This document shows positions 9,701-18,144 of a stretch of 64,000 bases of DNA, piece by piece. Made by a program: the position numbers and the translations under genes. The first letter of the stretch is position 1; every line of letters begins with the position of its first letter. The stretch comes from Lysobacter enzymogenes (GTDB taxonomy: Bacteria > Pseudomonadota > Gammaproteobacteria > Xanthomonadales > Xanthomonadaceae): the NCBI RefSeq assembly GCF_017355525.1, contig NZ_CP067395.1:1240001-1304000 (forward strand), read 5' to 3'. The notes below the pieces were generated by a model, which saw nothing but the letters and a program-made list of their open reading frames with translations, was not told the origin of the DNA and made no database searches.

Positions 9701-9978
9701 TAGTCCAGCGGCAACTCGCGCTGCAAGCCCGCGTAGCCCGACACGCCGTTGAAATCGTAGTCCAGGCACAGCGCCGCGCCGTCGGCGCCGTCGGTCTTGC
9801 GCAGTTGGGCGGTGACCTGATCGGAGACGACGACCTTCCACGGCCCGGCGGATTCGAAATCGTCGAGCGTGCGCGGCGCCGACACTGCCGGCGCGGCCGC
9901 CGCGGCTGCGCACGGCGCGAGCGCCATCAGCCAGATCGCCGCCTTCAAACCCGTCGTACCGCCTCGTCGTTCCGCCAT
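6715..9978 (-). CDS. Secreted discoidin-domain, six-hairpin glycosidase-like protein
   Basis: A 1087-residue exported protein with an N-terminal signal (hydrophobic core IWLMALAPCAAAAAA). Residues about 35-190 look like a galactose-binding/CBM-like beta domain. About 195-310 is an F5/8 type C (discoidin) domain. From about 420 on it resembles (alpha/alpha)6 glycosidases, with RAWIRDGAM and ENDSHGELIFA as likely active-site stretches. The GH family was not identified. It is the last gene of the minus-strand sugar block, 83 bp after the second permease gene, so it probably acts on the same glycan. The start ATG at 9978 directly precedes the signal peptide; longer frames overlap the permease gene. 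Confidence 0.8.
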   Translation of the reverse strand: MAERRGGTTGLKAAIWLMALAPCAAAAAAPAVSAPRTLDDFESAGPWKVVVSDQVTAQLRKTDGADGAALCLDYDFNGVSGYAGLQRELPLDYPDNYQFAFQLRGDSPANDLQFKLVDASGDNVWWVNTPRYDYPKQWTPVVYKKRHISRAWGPDPDPSLRRSAKLEFTIYNSAGGKGSVCFDSLSLQPLPVDPGGPYLARASANAALPGGAAGNAVDGKRDSAWRAKLDPAAPPQLTVDLGRSRELGGVVLRWLGDAYASAYRLALSDDGQRWRDAAALGDGDGDADFIALPEAQARYLRLTARGGPKAEIALAEFEVKPLAFAATPNDFVRAVAAEAPRGRYPRGFSGEQPYWTLIGVDGGTDQALIGEDGAIEVGKGAFSLEPFVVSDGKLATWADAQVSQTLQDGYLPIPSSHWKHPQFGLDITAFADDRRDSGGGSRLMARYRLTNTGAQPRSYQFVLALRPLQVNPPTQFLSQVGGVSRIRSLRSDKHGFSVEGGDGRLASRRIQASAADATLAATFDHGDVVKLLAQADWARSCAACSAEAEFLGRFGGSVQTAVDNDRNAMASGALVYRVTLQPGQSREFVWSSALIGADEGGFGDAAEVAARQALVAQQWRDKLDRVALRVPAAGQHVVDTLRTALAHMLISRTGPRLQPGTRSYARAWIRDGAMINEGLLRLGREDVAEQFLRWYAPYQFANGKVPCCVDDRGSDPVPENDSHGELIFAIAEQYRYDRNRALLAQMWPHVVGAVRYMDQLRASERTEANRARDPAFYGMMPASISHEGYSAKPMHSYWDNFWALRGYKDAVEIATWLGKDEEARAFAASRDEFRTDLYASIDHAARRHGIDYIPGAAELGDFDATSTTIALAPGGEQGRLPQPLLDNTFERYWKEFVDRRDGRREWKDYTPYELRTVGSFVRLGWRERAHEALDFFFKDQQPRGWNQWAEVVSRTPRKPFFVGDLPHAWVESDYVRSVLEMFAYTRDLDRSLVLAAGVPAAWLDGEGVSVSGLRTPYGALGYRLRRSGAQVSFELESGLRLPPGGVALKWPLATAPGRTLVDGKAREWKDGELKIERVPARVTVEVE

Positions 9979-10061
9979 CGCTCGCACTCCTTCCGCCGCA
10001 GCCCGCGGCTCGCCATCGCAACCATCGCGCCCGCGGGCGCCCGAACCGCGCGCCGCCGGCC

Positions 10062-10898
10062 TCAGCCCTTGACGCTGCCGACCAACAGACCCTGCAGGTA
10101 GTGACGCTGCAACGCCAGGAACAGCAGCAGCACCGGGACCACGGTCACCACCGAGCCGGCCATCATCATTTCGTTGTCCTGCACGTGCTCGCGCGACAGC
10201 GAGGCCAGCGCCACCGGCAGGGTCTGCAGGTGTTCGTCGCTGAGCACGATCAGCGGCCACATGAAATCGTTCCAGGCGCCGAGGAAACTGAACATCGCCA
10301 GGGTCACCAGGATCGGCCGCAACGCCGGCAGCACGATCTGGAAGAAGATCCGCAGCTCGCCGGCGCCGTCGATGCGCGGCGCCTCCAGCAGTTCGTCGGG
10401 AATCGAGCGCGCGTACTGGCGGACCAGGAAAATGCCGAAGATGCCGGCCATGCCCGGCACCACCGCGCCGGCGTAGGTGTTGATCAGCCCCATCTGCTTG
10501 AGCATCAGGAACAGCGGCATCATCGACACCTGCGCCGGAATCACCAGCGCCGCCAGCAGCAGCCGGAACACGGTCTCGCGCCCGGCGAAGGCGAGCTTGG
10601 CGAAGGCGTAGCCGGCCAGGGTGTTGAGCAGCACCGCGATCACGGTGACCAGGGTCGAGACCAGGAAGCTGTTGAGCAGGTAGCGGCCCATGCCCATGCG
10701 CGAGAACAGCTCGCTGTAGTTGTGCAGGGTCGGCGACTTCGGCCACAGCGGCGGCGGGAACGCCGCGGCTTCGCCGGGCTGCATCAGCGACACCGCCAGC
10801 ATCCACAGCAGCGGCGCCAGGCTCAGCGCGGCCAGCGCGATCAGCAGGCCGTTGACGATGGCGCGGGCCAGCCACGCCGGCATGCCGTCGCGGTTCAT
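10062..10898 (-). CDS. Carbohydrate ABC transporter permease, MalG type
   Basis: A 278-residue inner-membrane permease with six predicted transmembrane segments. The EAA-like loop is EAPRIDGAGELRIFFQIVLP, which docks the ATPase. The start MNRDGMPAWL overlaps the stop of the upstream permease (ATGA), so the two are translationally coupled. It forms the CUT1 pair with the MalF-type gene. No ATPase is in this operon; the protein at 1486-2580 is the likely partner. The sugar is unknown. Confidence 0.93.
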   Translation of the reverse strand: MNRDGMPAWLARAIVNGLLIALAALSLAPLLWMLAVSLMQPGEAAAFPPPLWPKSPTLHNYSELFSRMGMGRYLLNSFLVSTLVTVIAVLLNTLAGYAFAKLAFAGRETVFRLLLAALVIPAQVSMMPLFLMLKQMGLINTYAGAVVPGMAGIFGIFLVRQYARSIPDELLEAPRIDGAGELRIFFQIVLPALRPILVTLAMFSFLGAWNDFMWPLIVLSDEHLQTLPVALASLSREHVQDNEMMMAGSVVTVVPVLLLFLALQRHYLQGLLVGSVKG

Positions 10899-11773
10899 TC
10901 GATCCCCTTGCGCCGCGCCAGCCACATCAGCGCGCTGGTGGTCGCGGTCATCAGCACGAACAGCAGGAAGGCCACCGCCGAGGCGTTGCCGAGGTTCCAC
11001 CACTTGAAGCCTTCTTCGTACATCAGGTACAGCACGCTGACCGTGCTTTGCAGCGGGCCGCCCTGGGTCATCACATAGGGCTCGGCGAACAGCTGGAAAT
11101 AGCCGGCCAGGGTCAGGATGCTGACCATCAGCAGCACCGGCCCGAGGATCGGCAGGGTGATGTGGCGGAACTGGCGCGAAGCGCTGGCGCCGTCGATGCG
11201 CGCGGCTTCGTACAGGTCTTCGGGGATCGCCTGCAGGCCGGCGAGGAAGATGATCATGTTGTAGCCGAAGTTCTTCCACACCGCGAACAGGATGATGCTA
11301 GGCATCGCCCAGTGCGGATCGCCGAGCCAATCGACGGGATCGATGCCGAGCGCCGACAGGCCCCAGTTGATCAGGCCGTAACGCGTGTGCAGCAGATAGC
11401 GCCAGATCACCGCGACCGCGACCACCGTGGTCACCACCGGGGCGAAGAACGCGGTGCGGAAGAACGGCTTGAACGCGCCGAGTTTCGAATTGAGCAGCAG
11501 CGCCGCGCCCAGCGACACCGCGATCGACAGCGGCACGCCGACGACGACGAAGTACAAGGTGTTGCCGAGCGCCTTCCAGAACAGCGGATTGCGCAGCAGG
11601 TTCAGGTAATTGTCGAAGCCGACGAAACGCAGGTTCTCGATGTGGGCCAGCGAGTAGATGTCGAAGTCGGTCAGGCTCAGCGCCAGCGCGGCCAGCACCG
11701 GCAGGCCGAAGAACACCCCGATCACGGTCAGCGCGGGCGCGGCGAACATCCAGCCGGCGGTCGAGGGCTTCAT
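10895..11773 (-). CDS. Carbohydrate ABC transporter permease, MalF type
   Basis: A 292-residue membrane protein with about six transmembrane helices and the loop EAARIDGASASRQFRHITLP (EAA motif). Its ATG overlaps the stop of the binding-protein gene (ATGA), and its own stop overlaps the start of the MalG-type gene. Binding protein and both permeases are therefore one tightly coupled unit. Confidence 0.93.
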   Translation of the reverse strand: MKPSTAGWMFAAPALTVIGVFFGLPVLAALALSLTDFDIYSLAHIENLRFVGFDNYLNLLRNPLFWKALGNTLYFVVVGVPLSIAVSLGAALLLNSKLGAFKPFFRTAFFAPVVTTVVAVAVIWRYLLHTRYGLINWGLSALGIDPVDWLGDPHWAMPSIILFAVWKNFGYNMIIFLAGLQAIPEDLYEAARIDGASASRQFRHITLPILGPVLLMVSILTLAGYFQLFAEPYVMTQGGPLQSTVSVLYLMYEEGFKWWNLGNASAVAFLLFVLMTATTSALMWLARRKGIE

Positions 11774-13068
11774 GCGCCCTCCCCGGCCGCGGCCGCGGGC
11801 TTGGCCGCGTGGTCGAGCATCCAGCGGCGCTTTTCCAGGATCCGGTCGGCGCGGCGGTCGAGTTCCTCGGCGGCCTGGTCGACCGTCAGCCGTCCGTTCG
11901 CGAGCTGCTCGCCGACCAGCTTGATCTCCATCGCGATGCGCTCCCATTCCGGCACCTTCGGCGCCGGCCGCGCGCGCTCGAGCTGGTCGCGGAACGCGCG
12001 CGCGTACGGGTCGGCGACCAGCGCCGGCGCGCTCCACGACTCGCGCCGCGGCGGCAGGTTGCCGGTGAAGCCGTGGAAGCGGATCTGGGTCTGCGGTTCG
12101 GACAGGTAGGCGATCAGCTTCCACGCCGCGTCCTGGCGCTGCGAGCCGCGGAACAGCACGAAGCTGGCGCCGCCGGCGACCGACGCGCCCGGGCCGTGTT
12201 CGCCCGGCAGCGGCATGGTCATCCAGGTGTCCTGCAGTTCGGCCGGCAGGCGCTTCTTGAACTCGGCGATGTTCCAGGGGCCGTTGACGTAGAAACTGAA
12301 ATAGCCGCGGCCGAATTCGTTCCAGACGTTGGCGATCTGGGTGTTGCTCGCCAGCGGCGCCCACTGGCGCTCGAACGCCTCGCGATAGAACGCCAGCGCG
12401 CGCTTGAAGCCGGGGCTGCGGAAATTGCCGTAGCGGCCGCCGTCGCGCAGCAGCGGCTCGTCGGCCTGGATGCCCAGGTTCAACAGCGGCTCGGGTTCGT
12501 TGAGCGGAAACAGCGCGGCGTAACGGTCGGGGCCGACTTCGCGCTTGATCGCCGCCATCGCGGTCTTCCACTCGTCCCAGGTCTTGGGCGGCTGGGCGAT
12601 GCCGGCCTTCAGCAGCAGGTCGCGGCGGTAGTACGGCAGCCGCGTTTCGACGTACCACGGCACCGCGTAGACCCGGCCGTCGATCACGCCGGTGTCCCAG
12701 GCGCCCGGGAAATAGTCCTGCGCGCGCAGCGACGCCGTCGCCGCGACGCGCGCGTCGAGCGGCTGCAGCGCGTCGAGCAGCGCGAACTCGGACACCCAGG
12801 TGTTGCCGATCGCGCACACGTCCGGCAGCGAATCGCCGGCGAACGCGGTCAGCAGCTTCTCGTGCGCGGAGGTGATCGGCAGCTGCTGCACCTGCACGCG
12901 GATGTCGGGATGGCGGCGTTCGAACTCGGGGATCAGGCGCTGGACCATCTCGCCTTCGAAGCCCATCGCCCAGAACTTCACCACCGTGCGCCCGTCGCCG
13001 CGGCCGGAGCAACTGCCCAGCAGCGTGGCCAGCAGCGCCAACGCGATCAGTGCGAACAGGCGCCGCAT
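11770..13068 (-). CDS. Sugar ABC transporter substrate-binding lipoprotein
   Basis: A 432-residue extracytoplasmic solute-binding protein, family 1. The start at 13068 gives MRRLFALIALALLATLLGSC, a lipoprotein signal with lipobox LGSC. The mature protein has the expected VVKFWAMGFEGEMV beginning, SLPDVCAIGNTWVSEF and Trp-rich sugar contacts (NVWNEFGRGYFSFYVNGPWN). The C-terminal tail is Ala-rich. It delivers the sugar to the two downstream permeases. The ligand cannot be read from sequence, but neighbours suggest a gluco-oligosaccharide. Confidence 0.92.
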   Translation of the reverse strand: MRRLFALIALALLATLLGSCSGRGDGRTVVKFWAMGFEGEMVQRLIPEFERRHPDIRVQVQQLPITSAHEKLLTAFAGDSLPDVCAIGNTWVSEFALLDALQPLDARVAATASLRAQDYFPGAWDTGVIDGRVYAVPWYVETRLPYYRRDLLLKAGIAQPPKTWDEWKTAMAAIKREVGPDRYAALFPLNEPEPLLNLGIQADEPLLRDGGRYGNFRSPGFKRALAFYREAFERQWAPLASNTQIANVWNEFGRGYFSFYVNGPWNIAEFKKRLPAELQDTWMTMPLPGEHGPGASVAGGASFVLFRGSQRQDAAWKLIAYLSEPQTQIRFHGFTGNLPPRRESWSAPALVADPYARAFRDQLERARPAPKVPEWERIAMEIKLVGEQLANGRLTVDQAAEELDRRADRILEKRRWMLDHAAKPAAAAGEGA

Positions 13069-13171
13069 CGCCGCGACAGCGCGCGCGCGGCGGCCGCCTC
13101 GTTGCCGCGCGCGAACGCCCAGACCCTGCCTGCCGCCGTCGGGCGCGACCGCACTCATGAGGCTCAAGCGC

Positions 13172-14830
13172 TCATTCGGGCTTCGGCGCCGGCTTCGGCG
13201 GCGTGCGCGCGGCGCGCGACTCCGCCTCGCCGAGCGCGCGCGCGGTGGCCGGATCCATCGGGCCGGCCGGCTTCGCCGCCGGCTTGGCCTCGGCGGCCTT
13301 GTCCTTGCCCGCGTCCTTGCCGCCGTCCTTGCCCTTGTCCTCCGGCGGCGCCAGCCAGCCGCCCTTGAAGCCCGCGCGCTCCAGCCCGGTGCGGATGTAG
13401 GCATTGCGCTTCATCACGTTCCAGACGAATTCGTTGCGGTAGTTCGAGATCATGGTCAGGATCGGCCCCTGGTCGATGCCGATGTAGTCGCTCGACACCC
13501 AGCCCTGGTTCGGCACCAGCCGCCCGGTCTTGAGCGGAATGTCGTAGTTGAAGCTGGGGTTGAACGAATCCAGGAAGCCGTAGCTGGAATAGATGTACTC
13601 GCCGTAGCGCTCGTGCATCGACACGGTGGTCGGAATCACGATCTCCGGCGCGAACGGCAGCGAGGCGATCGCCGCGGTCGGGGCGATGGTGCCGTCGTCG
13701 AAGTTCTCGCGCAGGCCGGCGCCGCGCGCCGAGTAATGGCGGAACTGGCGCTGCTCGCCGCGGTATTCCTGCAAGGTCTGCTGCGGGCCGTCGCTCGCGG
13801 TCAGGCCCCACAGCTCGGGGCCGTAGTCCTTCCACTTCATCGGGTTGGCGATGGCGTAGGCGCGCTGGGCGTAGGCGGCGCGGCGGCTGTTCTCGAAATA
13901 GTCGATGCCGCGCTCGCGCATGTACTCGTCCTGGATCCCGCGGAAATCGATCCAGACGTGACTGTACTGGTGGCCGAACATCGGGCCGAAGGCCAGGAAC
14001 TCCTCGCCCTGGTACACGCCCCAGACATCGTTGTAGGTGCGCGTCCACACCGTCCAGGCTTCCGGCTCGACCGGATGGCTCGGCGAGCCCAGCGCCAGCA
14101 CGTACAGCAGCATGGCCTCGTTGTAGCCCATCCAGTCGTGCTTGATGAAGCCCGACTCCGGGAACCAGCCCATCGAGATCAGCGGCTTGTTCTGTTGCAG
14201 CCACTGCCAGTCGACCCGCTTGTACAAGGCGTCGGCGATCTCGCGGATTTCCTTCTCGCGCGCGTCGTCGCGGTCGTAGTACGACTGCGCGAACAGCACG
14301 CCCATCATCAGCAGGCCGGTGTCCACGCTCGACAGCTCGACCCAGCTGTCGTAACGCTCGCCCTTCTGCATGTCGAGGAAGTGGTAGTAGAACCCCTTGT
14401 AGCTGCCCTTGCCGCTGGCCTGCGGGCCGGCCGGCAGGTCGCGCAGGAACTTCAGCGTGACCAGGGTGCGGTCGACCGCCTGGGTGCGGCTGACCCAGCC
14501 GCGTTCGATGCCGATAGGATATGCGGTCAACGCGAACCCGACCGAAGCGATGGACGCGAACGGCCTTGAGGGATAGCGGTCAGGCGTCAAGCCATTGCGC
14601 TCGTTCGACGTATCCCAGAAAAACTGGAACGTCCGCTTCTCGATATCGCGGAACAACGGCGGCAGTTCGAGCCGCTCCTGCTTCAGCGGCTCGACCACGA
14701 CCGGCTCCGGACTGACGATGGGTTGCGTCTGCGATTGCTCCTCCGGCTTCTTGCAAGAGGACAATGCGAGCAACAGCGTGCCCAGGACAGCGAAGGAGAC
14801 TGCGCGCGTTGTCGTTTTTGCGTGTTGCAT
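13172..14830 (-). CDS. Putative glucoamylase-family lipoprotein (PF10091/GH144-like)
   Basis: A 552-residue lipoprotein (LLLALSSC lipobox near residue 26). From about 60 it matches the family annotated as putative glucoamylase, with KRTFQFFWDTSNERNGLTPD, SVGFALTAYPIGIERGW and FGHQYSHVWIDFRGI. Characterised GH144 members cleave beta-1,2-glucans, so the glucoamylase name may mislead. Residues about 490-552 are a Lys/Ala/Pro-rich tail of low complexity. It lies between the outer-membrane receptor gene and the ABC genes, the place expected for a periplasmic enzyme that trims imported oligosaccharides. Confidence 0.85.
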   Translation of the reverse strand: MQHAKTTTRAVSFAVLGTLLLALSSCKKPEEQSQTQPIVSPEPVVVEPLKQERLELPPLFRDIEKRTFQFFWDTSNERNGLTPDRYPSRPFASIASVGFALTAYPIGIERGWVSRTQAVDRTLVTLKFLRDLPAGPQASGKGSYKGFYYHFLDMQKGERYDSWVELSSVDTGLLMMGVLFAQSYYDRDDAREKEIREIADALYKRVDWQWLQQNKPLISMGWFPESGFIKHDWMGYNEAMLLYVLALGSPSHPVEPEAWTVWTRTYNDVWGVYQGEEFLAFGPMFGHQYSHVWIDFRGIQDEYMRERGIDYFENSRRAAYAQRAYAIANPMKWKDYGPELWGLTASDGPQQTLQEYRGEQRQFRHYSARGAGLRENFDDGTIAPTAAIASLPFAPEIVIPTTVSMHERYGEYIYSSYGFLDSFNPSFNYDIPLKTGRLVPNQGWVSSDYIGIDQGPILTMISNYRNEFVWNVMKRNAYIRTGLERAGFKGGWLAPPEDKGKDGGKDAGKDKAAEAKPAAKPAGPMDPATARALGEAESRAARTPPKPAPKPE

Positions 14831-14941
14831 GAAGCCAAAGACCCCTGTGTCTTCGTGAACCCGTCCGCGCCCCGGGCGCGGACACCTCGTTTGCTTTGTC
14901 CCTGCCTCGCCGCGATTGGTTCCCGCTGCGAGCGCAAACCG

Positions 14942-14967
14942 GCGCCGGCCGCAGACGCGGCCGGCGC
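14942..14967 (-). terminator. Strong hairpin after the TonB-dependent receptor gene
   Basis: A perfect 11-bp stem GCGCCGGCCGC/GCGGCCGGCGC with loop AGAC lies 7 bp past the receptor stop. There is no good T tract, so it may attenuate transcription into the downstream genes or protect the receptor mRNA. A second GC-rich hairpin lies near 14861-14881. Confidence 0.5.
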
Positions 14968-14974
14968 GCGGCGT

Positions 14975-17900
14975 TTACCAGCTGAAGCCCATCGACAGCT
15001 TGAACGTGCGGGTCGGCAGGATGATGCCGTCCTGGTGATCGCCGAAGTTCGGGTTCGGCGCGCCCAGACGGCCGGCGAACGTATCGAACTGGTTGTAGTT
15101 GCGCGCGTTGGTGACGTTGAGCACGTCGCCGCGGATGCGGAACTTGAACCCGGCGCCGGTATCGAACTCCTTGCTCACCGCCAGATCCAGCTGCTTGAAG
15201 CCGATCGTGCGGTCTTCCTTGTACTGGTCGGTGAAGCAGGCGCGGTCGTTGCCGTCGGGCGACTGCGAGCAATTGACGAAGTAATAGCCGGTCGGGCTCG
15301 CCAGGGTCAGCTTGCCGGAGAACGTCAGCCCCCACGGGCCGTCGTAGATGCCGGTGGCGACCATGCGATGGCGCGGCACGCCCTTCGGGTCGTGCCAGCC
15401 GAAGCCGGCCAGGCTCGGATGGTCGAGCGAGAACGACTCGCCGGTCTCGCGGTTTTCCTCGGCGTCGGTGAAGGTGTAGGCCACCGTCACGCCCCAGCCC
15501 GACTCGCGCGTGTAGGGCTTGTCGATCTTGACCAGCAGCGAATTGGCGCGGGTCTCGATGCCGTTCACGCCGAGAATCAGCGCGCGGCCGAAGCCCGGAA
15601 TGCCGGCGCCGAACGGCGCGCCCCACTGCGCGCCCGGCGGATAGAACGAGCCGTCCGGGTTGCGGTTGCCGAGCAGGAACGCGAAGCCGTCCTTGCTGAC
15701 GATGCGCGAGACGCCGACGTCGGTCTGCCACTCGGTCTCGCCGATCGTCACCGCGTTGCGCATGCCGATGCTGAACTGATCCGAGTACGGCGTCTTCAGG
15801 TCGTTGCTGAGCAGGAACACTTCGCGGCCGAAGTTCGGATTGGCCGCGACCAGCGCTTCCAACGCTTCGCGGTTCATCAGGCCGGGATTGAACGCCAGAC
15901 AGTCGCCGACGCCCGGCGTGCACGGATGGCCCGGCTGGTTGAAGCGGTACGAATAGGTCGGGAACGTGCCCTTGGTCGTTTCCAGCTGCAGGTTGTTGAA
16001 GATGTTGCGGTCGTAGGCGCGGCCGGCGCCGCCGTAGATCACGTGGCGCTGGTCGGCGTTGAGATCGTAGGAGAAGCCCAGGCGCGGCTGGATCGCGTCC
16101 TTGAAGTTGCTGCGCTGGCTGCCGTCGCTGATGAACTTGTTGAGGTCGATGCCGCCGTTGGCCAGGCTCTGGCGGTAGCTTTGTCCGGCCGGCGCGCGCG
16201 GATCCTGGCTGTTGAGCGCATTGAGCACATCGGCCGGGGTGCGGTAGTCGGTGTAGACGTCGCTGGTCTCGTAATCCCAGCGCACGCCGAGGTTCAAGGT
16301 CAGCTTGTCGTTGACCTCCCAGTCGTCCTGGATGTAGATGCCGAACTGCTTGTTGCGCGACTCCACGCTGCCGTTGGCGATGCCCGGCAGGCCGGCGCCG
16401 AAGCGCACCAGGTACGGCGACACCAGATCGCCGCCGATGTCGTAGAAGAACTGCGGGTTGTACGGGATCTGCTCGGTCGCGCTGATGTCGATGGACTTGT
16501 ACTTCACGCCCATCTTGACGGTGTGGTTGCCGTGCCACTGCAGGTCGGTGAAGGTCAGGTCGTCCTGAAACGACCAGCCCTTCTGCGACTTGTTCTGGAA
16601 GTTCTCGCCGGGACCGGCGTTGAGCACGCGCTTGTCGCCGCTGGAGCCGTTGTCGCCGCGGGTCAGCACATAGCCGTTGCCGAAGGCGTTGGCGCGCGGG
16701 TTGTAGGCGGCGTCTTCGAAGGTCAGGTGGGCGTCGTTGATCCAGCCCTCGCCGGTGTACTGGTAGCGCAGGTCCGCGCGCTTGTCCTGGTTGTCCTTGG
16801 CGGTGCCGAACGGAACCGTGCTGATGCCGTCGACGCCGGTCAGTTCGGTCTCGTCGCGGTACTTGCCGGTCAGTTCGAAGTAGTGGTTCTCGCCGACGCT
16901 CAGGTCGAGCTTGGCGAAATACAGGTCTTCCTTGAACGGCGCGTTGACGCCGCCGATCAGCGACTGGAACTGCGCCGGCAGGGTCGCCGCGGTGACGCCT
17001 TCGCCGGGCTTGATCGTGAACGGCGTGTTGTATTCCTTCGCCTCGTAGGCGACGAAGAAATGCATCTTGTCCTGGATGATCGGGCCGCCGAAGGAGATGC
17101 CGTACTGCTCCTCCTTCGAATCGGTCTTGACCCCGGCCTTGTCCTCGGCCGGGGTCGGCGCGCGCCACTTCTCGAAGGTGTTGTCCCAGAAGAAGTCGCC
17201 GTGGAATTCGTTGGTGCCCGAGCGCGTCACCGCGGTGATCGCGGCCGAGCTGAGCTGGTCGAACTCGGCCTTGTAGTTCGAGGTGATGACCTTGTATTCG
17301 CCGATCGCCGACTGCGGGAACGGATTGCCGCGGGTGTCGTCCTGGCCGGAAATGCCGCCGGCCAGCACGTAGTTCTTCTGGCCGACGCCGTCGATGTAGA
17401 CGTTGACGCCGTTGGAGCTCTGCGCGCCGCTGCGCAGCGACGCCGAGCCGTTCGACGCCTGCACGAACTGCACGCCCGGCACGGTGTCGGCGAAGGCGAG
17501 GAAGTTGCGCGTGCCCTGCGGCAGCGCCTCGATCTGCTTGGTCGAGATGTAGGTGGCGTTCTCGGACGTGCGCACCTCGGCCAGCGCCGCGGCGGTCACG
17601 GTGACCTTGTCGATGTCGGTGGCGCTCTGCCCGCCCGGCGCGGTCTCGGCGACGCCGCCGGTCGACAGGTTCAAGGTCGCGGTCTGGCCCACCGCGACGG
17701 TGACGTTGCGGGTGTTGGTCTGGCCGTCGGCGTCGACGTCGATGCGGTAGGTGCCCGGCGGCAGGCCGGCCAGGGTGTAGTTGCCGTCGCCGGCGGTCTG
17801 GACCTTGCGCACCAGGCCGCTGGCGAGGTTGGTCGCGCTGACGCTGGCGTTGCCGGACGGGCCGGCGTTGCCGCTGACGACGCCGCGGATCGTCGCTGCG

Positions 17901-18040
17901 GTGCTTTGCGCCAAGGCGGCCGGCGCCGCCAGCATCAGGCAGCTGGCCAGCGCGCAGGCCAGCAGGCTGCGGCCGGGCGCGCCGGCCAGGCGCGAGCGCA
18001 ACGATGGATGTCGGCGTCGGTTATCGATTGGGTGATGCAT
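14975..18040 (-). CDS. TonB-dependent receptor, Oar-like
   Basis: A 1021-residue outer-membrane importer. The signal peptide LACALASCLMLAAPAALAQ ends near residue 45. A carboxypeptidase-regulatory-like beta domain (about 50-125, with GNYTLAGLPPGTYRIDVDADG) is followed by a plug (TVPGVQFVQASNGSASLRSG) and a large barrel ending in an aromatic (GFSW) suited to BAM assembly. The start ATG at 18040 follows an AGGGAGG-like ribosome site; longer frames overlap the LacI gene. A LacI operator 63 bp upstream implies sugar control. It probably takes up the oligosaccharide handled by the downstream enzymes and ABC importer. Confidence 0.92.
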   Translation of the reverse strand: MHHPIDNRRRHPSLRSRLAGAPGRSLLACALASCLMLAAPAALAQSTAATIRGVVSGNAGPSGNASVSATNLASGLVRKVQTAGDGNYTLAGLPPGTYRIDVDADGQTNTRNVTVAVGQTATLNLSTGGVAETAPGGQSATDIDKVTVTAAALAEVRTSENATYISTKQIEALPQGTRNFLAFADTVPGVQFVQASNGSASLRSGAQSSNGVNVYIDGVGQKNYVLAGGISGQDDTRGNPFPQSAIGEYKVITSNYKAEFDQLSSAAITAVTRSGTNEFHGDFFWDNTFEKWRAPTPAEDKAGVKTDSKEEQYGISFGGPIIQDKMHFFVAYEAKEYNTPFTIKPGEGVTAATLPAQFQSLIGGVNAPFKEDLYFAKLDLSVGENHYFELTGKYRDETELTGVDGISTVPFGTAKDNQDKRADLRYQYTGEGWINDAHLTFEDAAYNPRANAFGNGYVLTRGDNGSSGDKRVLNAGPGENFQNKSQKGWSFQDDLTFTDLQWHGNHTVKMGVKYKSIDISATEQIPYNPQFFYDIGGDLVSPYLVRFGAGLPGIANGSVESRNKQFGIYIQDDWEVNDKLTLNLGVRWDYETSDVYTDYRTPADVLNALNSQDPRAPAGQSYRQSLANGGIDLNKFISDGSQRSNFKDAIQPRLGFSYDLNADQRHVIYGGAGRAYDRNIFNNLQLETTKGTFPTYSYRFNQPGHPCTPGVGDCLAFNPGLMNREALEALVAANPNFGREVFLLSNDLKTPYSDQFSIGMRNAVTIGETEWQTDVGVSRIVSKDGFAFLLGNRNPDGSFYPPGAQWGAPFGAGIPGFGRALILGVNGIETRANSLLVKIDKPYTRESGWGVTVAYTFTDAEENRETGESFSLDHPSLAGFGWHDPKGVPRHRMVATGIYDGPWGLTFSGKLTLASPTGYYFVNCSQSPDGNDRACFTDQYKEDRTIGFKQLDLAVSKEFDTGAGFKFRIRGDVLNVTNARNYNQFDTFAGRLGAPNPNFGDHQDGIILPTRTFKLSMGFSW

Positions 18041-18102
18041 CTGCGTTCCTCCCTCCAAGGAGCACGTCGCTGCGCGGGGCAGCGTTGAGAAGCGGCGTGT
18101 TT

Positions 18103-18116
18103 TGTAATCGCTTACA
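18103..18116. promoter_or_regulatory. LacI-family operator upstream of the TonB-dependent receptor
   Basis: TGTAATCGCTTACA matches the palindromic pattern TGTAANCGNTTACA exactly and is the best site in the window. It lies 63 bp before the receptor ATG, between it and the LacI gene stop. Confidence 0.8.
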
Positions 18117-18144
18117 CGCGCGACCAAATTTTTTTCGCCCGCGA

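Noticed and set aside
6625..10101. A long open frame antisense to the glycosidase-like gene
   Set aside because: Same composition artefact. The sense protein has recognisable domains and a signal peptide.
14723..18088. A very long open frame antisense to the TonB-dependent receptor gene
   Set aside because: High GC with biased wobble positions leaves the opposite strand open. The sense frame has a signal peptide, plug and barrel motifs; the antisense has repetitive Arg/Ala/Val composition.
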